A DNA stretch of 64,000 nucleotides. It comes from Hanleya hanleyi (lineage: Eukaryota > Mollusca > Polyplacophora > Lepidopleurida > Hanleyidae). The DNA lies in contig JAVTVY010025149.1 of assembly GCA_036873755.1 (NCBI GenBank), positions 1 through 64,000 of the forward strand, in the 5' to 3' direction. Positions 57,831-64,000 of the stretch are shown piece after piece. Below the pieces are notes generated by a model that searched no databases, was not told where the DNA came from, and was given only the letters and a program-made list of their open reading frames with translations. Every line of letters starts with the position of its first letter. Positions within the stretch are counted from its first letter, which is position 1. The position numbers and the translations under genes were made by a program.

Positions 57831-58849
57831 TAATTCATATAATAGTATTAGTAGAAGGATAATTCTCACGACTGTATGAAGTAATATAACGACTGACACA
57901 GGAGAACGTAACTAAGTTAATATGTTTACTTATCGACGTTTTAGTACATAACCGCATTCATAACAGGTCATTGTGTTAAATATGTTTCTCTTCTCACCTA
58001 ATTGTAATGAAAAACTTTAATTTCTAGTCCAGGATTTTCCCCATATATGTTTAGCATGTTGAGAGATTCGGCTTATATGCACCATATTCAAATCAGGTTT
58101 CAACAGATATTATAAATCCAACATCTGAACAGACCATACATTTCGCGAAACACCGATGAAGTTTTTCCATGGAAAACCCAAATTTACTGGATAACTTCAA
58201 GATAGAATTTTGCTACCATTTACTGATAGTATCAAAATTGACTGAGTTTTATCATTCGGTGTCGATCTCTGACATCTGCTTCAACCTCTCGAATGGTGTT
58301 GATTGCTGTAGAGAAACCAGTCAGCAGCGGAGATTGTCCATACAGAGGATGATGAGAGTAGCTTAGTTAATTGTCCATACTGAATTCCGTACAGGATAAA
58401 ATCTAGCCAATAAACTGTACCGAAATGTGTAAATATTAACACAGAATAGATTAGGTCTAATATTTACTCGGCTACCACTATTTCAATTTTAATATGTGCC
58501 TACATTGTACAGCGGTATCGAAGCCATTCATCATCAGCAATGTCGGTCTGTCGAAGAATGTTGACAAGTGCCAAGAATCTAGCATACTCGACTGAGGTAA
58601 ATGATTTGCAACATCATTGAGAGCTACTATCCTCTTGAAACGACTAGATTTTGATTCGCACCTAGGTGCTGACCGCCTGTCATTGGAACAGGGCCTTTGA
58701 GTCAATATCACGTTCGTCATGGACGAGGGTCAGCCGTGCTGGATCTATATACACGAGTTTTCGTTATTATGCACGAAATATTGTGTGCAAACGTAGCACA
58801 TTATTTTGGTGACAGTGCATATACCCTCATGTAACTGGCTTTACCAAGA
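57831..58849. other. no gene seen
   Basis: Short frames only (65 and 80 residues), no domain; no repeat matched. Confidence 0.45.
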
Positions 58850-59400
58850 ACTAAGATAATAGTCGAGGGTAAAAAAATCAATTTGCTCATCCAATTTATC
58901 CACGTTCTTCAACAGCTAACCTCCAAGGAAAAATTAGGTCAACCAAAAATCAATCGGTTCTCAGGTGATACGTGAAGTATGTTTCTGGTCGAGCTGTAAT
59001 CCAAGATTCAGGATCTAAGACGACTCTTCAATAATTGGCCTTGATAGAAAGTAATCTAACGTCTGGTATCAAAACAAATTGATAGTAATGATTCCCGATA
59101 TTTTTCTAACTATCGTGAAATCTTTTCCCTTGACAAAGTGGGTCAGATCAATTTCTTTTGATCAACGTGTATATTTATCCTAATTTTGGCATTATAAATC
59201 TTTCCGGGGGTATTTGTACTCTGGTTACCGTTCAGACTTGTGAAAAAGTAATCTCGAGCCAAATAAAAACAAATCAAGCCCTCGTTTAAATTGTAGTGAC
59301 ACAAGGTAGACGCGATCATCAACAAAGGAAAACAAGATACATGTTTTTGCATAACCAATGACAATTGTCCATTCTGCAATAGGGGAAAGGTCATATTTTT
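58850..59400 (-). repeat. dispersed repeat B (reverse), long copy
   Basis: The complement aligns to 29970-30290 over about 250 bp and, at 59330-59390, to the GCAGAATGGGCGACCAT region (27022). This joins the two halves of B seen separately elsewhere. An 83-residue minus frame is not conserved. Confidence 0.65.
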
Positions 59401-59523
59401 TTATATCTCCATTCTCGTTGAAAAGAATCTAGCGCAAACTGAAATGCGACTGTAGACGACTTGTGGCTATTCTGTGGGTATGCTTCACTGTGTCATTTTG
59501 AAGTAAGACGAAGTCAAATGATA

Positions 59524-59785
59524 CTTTTCTATGGTTTGCCGTAATTCCATACTTGTCTATGGTTTGTCCATAATTCCATACTTGTCTATGGTTTGTCCGT
59601 AATTCCGTACTTGTCTATGGTTGTCTGTAATTCCATACTTGTCTATCGTTGTACGTAATTCCATACTTGTGTATGGTTTGTCCGTAATTCCATACTTGTC
59701 TATGGTTTGTCTGTAATTCTATACTTGTCTATGGTTTGTCGGTAATTCCATACTTGTCTATGGCTTGTCCGTAATTCCATAATTG
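59524..59785. repeat. 29 bp minisatellite, nine units
   Basis: Unit TCTATGGTTTGTCCGTAAT plus TCCATACTTG; nine copies of 28-29 bp with point changes such as GTCTG, GTCGG and GTACG, and one-base deletions in units 1, 4 and 5. Confidence 0.9.
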
Positions 59786-60689
59786 ACAAAAAAATTGAAT
59801 TTACATTGGGAGTTATTTGAATTTGAATAGATCGGTTTGCGAAACTTTTAAATTTCTGCACTAATAACTATATTTGAACATTTTATTCTTGCAACATAGT
59901 ATTCAAACAGAAAAAAGTAAGCCCTATTTTTTCAAAGTTAACCTCATTTTGGTGCGTTTATTATAGTAAATCAATTGAGCGAAGCTTGAGGAGGTATCCA
60001 GGAAGAAAATCGCTATGGCTTGGAGCCTTAATCCGGGAATTAAATTGGCCAAATGAATAGCAAGTTGTAGTCCGATGATTCACTTCATTTGATCCGCCGA
60101 ATAAATCTGTTTTATCCGTGGGTTAATTGACCAATCAATTGCAGGTTCTCGCGGAAGGGCAAACTCCCTAGGATTAGAACAGTGAATCAATTCTGTATTG
60201 TGAGGCCGAGAATTAAAATGACCAATTAAATACATCTTTACAAAAAGCCGTTTCGTGAAATTGGCGTGTGTTCCCAGTTTTGCATGCGTTCAAGAACGCA
60301 TGTATTCTCGGAGTACTGCTGAAGCCGTGTTTAACGAAACTGACTTTTCCGAGTACTCCCCAATCTTAGACTGACCCGCTGAATCCGATTCAGTCAAGAA
60401 ACATAACTGTTGTAGTCATCGGAAGAGATGGGTCTGATCAAAGATTATTAACTGAATCGCTTCTAGGTCTAGATGTTAATTTGGTGGCTTAAGTCCGCGA
60501 AATAAACCGATTTATTCCTCAGACTAGTATATGTTATCTTATTGGTTACTTTAATTTGCGGGTTGAAATGTTTACTTCTAGGGTTAAACGATAATAGCTA
60601 CCCACAAAGGCCAACCATACGCATCTATCTAGAAGAGGTATACAACCAAGTTTAAGTGAAAGGCTCGATGCTGATACATTCTTCGAAAC
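59786..60689. other. no gene seen
   Basis: AT-rich spacer with no domain-bearing frame. Confidence 0.45.
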
Positions 60690-60975
60690 ATGGTGCGATT
60701 TGTAACCCATCAGAAGGATAAGTCGGTGACTAGATTTCAACAAATACCATAGAATGCTAAAATCGACTAGAACTTCTCACATGCAGCTATCCATACATGT
60801 CTGGGATAAACAACATGGGTTGGCGCACAGCTAATGTACATCATATACCATTAGCGTCGGTAGACAGCGACAGCAATGGAGCTATATATCTATCCATAAA
60901 TCCTGAAATGCATTTTCGATGCCAACCCTCGGCAAGAAAGATTGATGCCCCACAGGGAATTATCTGTCATAGAGC
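60690..60975 (+). repeat. repeat D, copy 2, next to the 24 bp satellite
   Basis: The partner of 56690-56960, ending about 35 bp before the array: ACCCATCAGAAGGA, TTTCAACAAATACCATAGAA, CATGTCTGGGATAAACAACA and GAAATGCATTTTCGATGCC. Confidence 0.6.
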
Positions 60976-61009
60976 AACGAGATTCGTATTAACGATAAAA
61001 CGATACTCA

Positions 61010-64000
61010 AGATCGGGTATGTTATGACTGAGAAGATCGGGTATGTAATGACTGAGAAGATCGGGTATGTGATGACTGAGAAGATCGGGTATGTGATGAC
61101 TGAGAAGATCGGGAATGTGATGACTGAGAAGATCGGGTATGTGATGACTGAGAAGATCGGGTATGTGATGACTGAGAAGATCGGGTATGTGATGACTGAG
61201 AAGATCGGGTATGTGATGACTGAGAAGATCGGGTATGTGGTGACTGAGAAGATCGGGTATGTGATGACTGAGAAGATCGGGTATGTGATGACTGAGAAGA
61301 TCGGGTATGTGATGACTGAGAAGATCGGGTATGTGATGACTGAGAAGGTCGGGTATGTGATGACTGAGAAGGTCGGGTATGTGATGACTGAGAAGGTCGG
61401 GTATGTGATGACTGAGAAGGTCGGGTATGTGATGACTGAGAAGATCGGGTATGTGATGACTGAGAAGATCGGGTATGTGATGACTGAGAAGGTCGGGTAT
61501 GTGACGACTGAGAAGGTCGGGTATGTGACGACTGAGAAGATCGGGTATGTGACGACTGAGAAGATCGGGTATGTGACGACTGAGAAGATCGGGTATGTGA
61601 CGACTGAGAAGATCGGGTATGTGATGACCGAGAAGACTGGTATGTGATGACTGAGAAGATCGGGTATGATGACTGGAGAAGATCGGGTATGTGATGACCG
61701 GAGAAGGTCGGGCATGTGATGACCGGGAGAAGGTCGGGCATGTGATGACTGAGAAGGTCGGGTATGTGATGACTGAGAAGGTCGGGTATGTGATGAACGA
61801 GAAGATCGGGTATGTGATGACTGAGAAGGTCGGGTATGTGACGACCGAGAAGATCGGGTATGTGACGACTGAGAAGAGTCGAGTACGTCGGGTATGTGAT
61901 GACTGAGAAGATCGGGTATGTGATGACTGAGAAGATCGGGTATGTGATGACTGAGAAGGTCGGGTATGTGATGACTGAGAAGGTCGGGTATGTGATGACT
62001 GAGAAGGTCGGGTATGTGACGACTGAGAAGATCGGGTATGTGATGACTGAGAAGGTCGAGCATGTGATGACTGAGAAGGTCGGGTATGTGACGACTGAGA
62101 AGATCGGGTATGTGACGACTGAGAAGATCGGGTATGTGATGACTGAGAAGATCGGGTATGTGATGACTGAGAAGATCGGGTATGTGATGACTGAGAAGGT
62201 CGGGTATGTGATGACTGAGAAGATCGGGTATGTGATGACTGAGAAGATCGGGTATGTGATGACTGAGAAGGTCGGGTATGTGATGACTGAGAAGGTCGGG
62301 TATGTGACGACTGAGAAGATCGAGTATGTGACGACTGAGAAGATCGGGTATGTGATGACTGAGAAGATCGGGTATGTGATGACTGAGAAGATCGGGTATG
62401 TGATGACTGAGAAGATCGGGTATGTGATGACTGAGAAGATCGGGTATGTGTTGACTGAGAAGATCGGGTATGTGACGACTGAGAAGATCGAGTATGTGAC
62501 GACTGAGAAGATCGGGTATGTGACGACTGAGAAGATCGGGTATGTGACGACTGAGAAGATCGGGTATGTGATGACTGAGAAGATCGGGTATGTGATGACT
62601 GAGAAGATCGGGTATGTGATGACTGAGAAGATCGGGTATGTGACGACTGAGAAGATCGGGTATGTGACGACTGAGAAGATCGGGTATGTGATGACTGAGA
62701 AGATCGGGTATGTGATGACTGAGAAGATCGGGTATGTGATGACTGAGAAGATCGGGTATGTGATGACTGAGAAGATCGGGTATGTGATGACTGAGAAGGT
62801 CGGGTATGTGACGACTGAGAAGATCGGGTATGTGACGACTGAGAAGATCGGGTATGTGATGACTGAGAAGATCGGGTATGTGATGACTGAGAAGATCGGG
62901 TATGTGATGACTGAGAAGGTCGGGTATGTGATGACTGAGAAGATCGGGTATGTGATGACTGAGAAGATCGGGTATGTGATGACTGAGAAGGTCGGGTATG
63001 TGATGACTGAGAAGATCGGGTATGTGATGACTGAGAAGATCGGGTATGTGACGACTGAGAAGATCGGGTATGTGATGACTGAGAAGATCGGGTATGTGAT
63101 GACTGAGAAGATCGGGTATGTGATGACTGAGAAGATCGGGTATGTGATGACTGAGAAGATCGGGTATGTGTTGACTGAGAAGATCGGGTATGTGACGACT
63201 GAGAAGATCGAGTATGTGACGACTGAGAAGATCGGGTATGTGACGACTGAGAAGATCGGGTATGTGACGACTGAGAAGATCGGGTATGTGATGACTGAGA
63301 AGATCGGGTATGTGATGACTGAGAAGATCGGGTATGTGATGACTGAGAAGATCCGAGTATGTGACGACTGAGAAGATCGGGTATGTGATGACTGAGAAGA
63401 TCAGGTATGTGATGACTGAAGATCCAGGTATGTGATGACTGAGAAGATCAGGTATGTGATGACTAGAAGATCAGGTATGTGTTGACTGAGAAGATCCGGA
63501 GTACATGCTGACGACTGAGAAGATCGAGTATGCTCTGACGACTGAGAAGATCGGAGGTATGTGACGACTGAGAAGATCGATATGTGACGACTGAGAAGAT
63601 CAGGTATGTGATGACTGAGAAGATCGGGTATGTGATGACTGAGAAGATCCGGGTGCTCCTGTGATGACCCAGGAAGATCAGGTATGTGACTGAGAAGATC
63701 GGGTATGTGATGACTGAGAAGATCGGGTATGTGATGACTGAGAAGATCGGGTATGTGATGACTGAGAAGATCGGGTATGTGATGACTGAGAAGATCGGGT
63801 ATGTGACGACTGAGAAGATCGAGTATGTGACGACTGAGAAGATCGGGTATGTGATGACTGAGAAGATCGGGTATGTGATGACTGAGAAGATCGGGTATGT
63901 GATGACTGAGAAGATCGGGTATGTGATGACTGAGAAGATCGGGTATGTGTTGACTGAGAAGATCGGGTATGTGACGACTGAGAAGATCGAGTATGTGACG
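61010..64000. repeat. 24 bp satellite array, about 124 units, open at the right edge
   Basis: The unit is GATCGGGTATGT plus GATGACTGAGAA. The main variants are GGTCGG, GACGAC, CGAGTAT and GTTGAC. Degenerate units lie at 61635-61900 and 63350-63720. Because 24 is a multiple of three, the same frame recurs in every unit: one plus frame (MTEKIGYV) and all three minus frames stay open, giving frames up to 491 residues (61896-63371) and 367 residues on the minus strand. The common variants change the amino acid in the plus frame (I/V, M/T, G/E), which gives no sign of protein-level constraint. A 720 bp higher-order period is visible. Confidence 0.95.

Noticed and set aside
60960..63371. Long repeat proteins of 491 (+) and 367 (-) residues
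   Set aside because: The 24 bp period keeps four of six frames open, variants are not synonymous in the plus frame, and the frames begin and end inside the array.
1..64000. Bacterial or phage-type defence system, operon or integron
   Set aside because: There are no ribosome-binding sites, no closely packed frames and no recognisable bacterial genes. The content is animal retroelements and satellites.

Overview
This window looks like a gene-poor, AT-rich stretch of an animal nuclear genome. I found no rRNA, tRNA, operon, CRISPR array or intact host gene, and almost everything recognisable is a repeat or a decayed mobile element. A mollusc, probably a gastropod, is the best guess. Several retroelement 3' tails carry a core (AGCAATATTTCAGCTAT, next to a GAGAGAGA or CTCTCTCT run and AACGTCGCG) that resembles a LINE/SINE tail I know from abalone-type gastropod genomes. 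The organism call is inference from that resemblance and from the retroelement families present.

Layout. 1-2150: short regulatory-looking palindromes at the left edge, a 207-240 bp dimer, a TATC microsatellite and a 115 bp tandem repeat. 2161-4437: a fossil reverse-transcriptase element of a tentatively Penelope-like family (called P here), split by a nested insert made of a TTAA-type MITE and the 3' end of an I/Nimb-like LINE. 4597-11220: two copies of an unknown repeat (E) in opposite orientation, flanking a foldback-type element at 8031-9673 whose long arms consist of subrepeats and whose loop carries a 191 bp MITE. 12-17 kb: scattered P, B, F and C repeat pieces. 17493-20745: a 49 bp minisatellite that has captured and copied LINE-tail fragments. 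22-34 kb: two more TTAA MITEs, a divergent tandem array with a GGTGGCGCCACC core, and an alternating series of B and reverse-strand P fragments, including the longest reverse-strand P copy (32985-34165).

35-40 kb: three tandem arrays, then a reverse-strand LINE (endonuclease and reverse transcriptase) split by a 560 bp insert packed with ACGCGT palindromes. 41455-42530: tandem units of about 400 bp. 44245-45856: a CR1/Rex-like LINE with frameshifts, internal stops and a simple-repeat 3' tail. 47598-48400: the best-preserved P carboxy-terminal copy, with the element's 3' end. 49150-49870: an endonuclease fragment of another LINE. 52-54 kb: a broken P copy and an unexplained 177-residue open frame. 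56.7-59.8 kb: B, D and F repeats and a 29 bp minisatellite. 61010-64000: a 24 bp satellite with higher-order structure that runs off the right edge.

No genes act together here as a pathway. The biology is that of mobile elements and satellites: nested insertion, capture of transposon tails by tandem arrays, and a P family whose 3' region is conserved across diverged copies. The long open frames in the 49 bp and 24 bp arrays come from the repeat period and are not convincing proteins. Family letters (P, B, C, D, E, F, G) are labels of mine. Boundaries of diverged repeats are approximate because they were set by eye.
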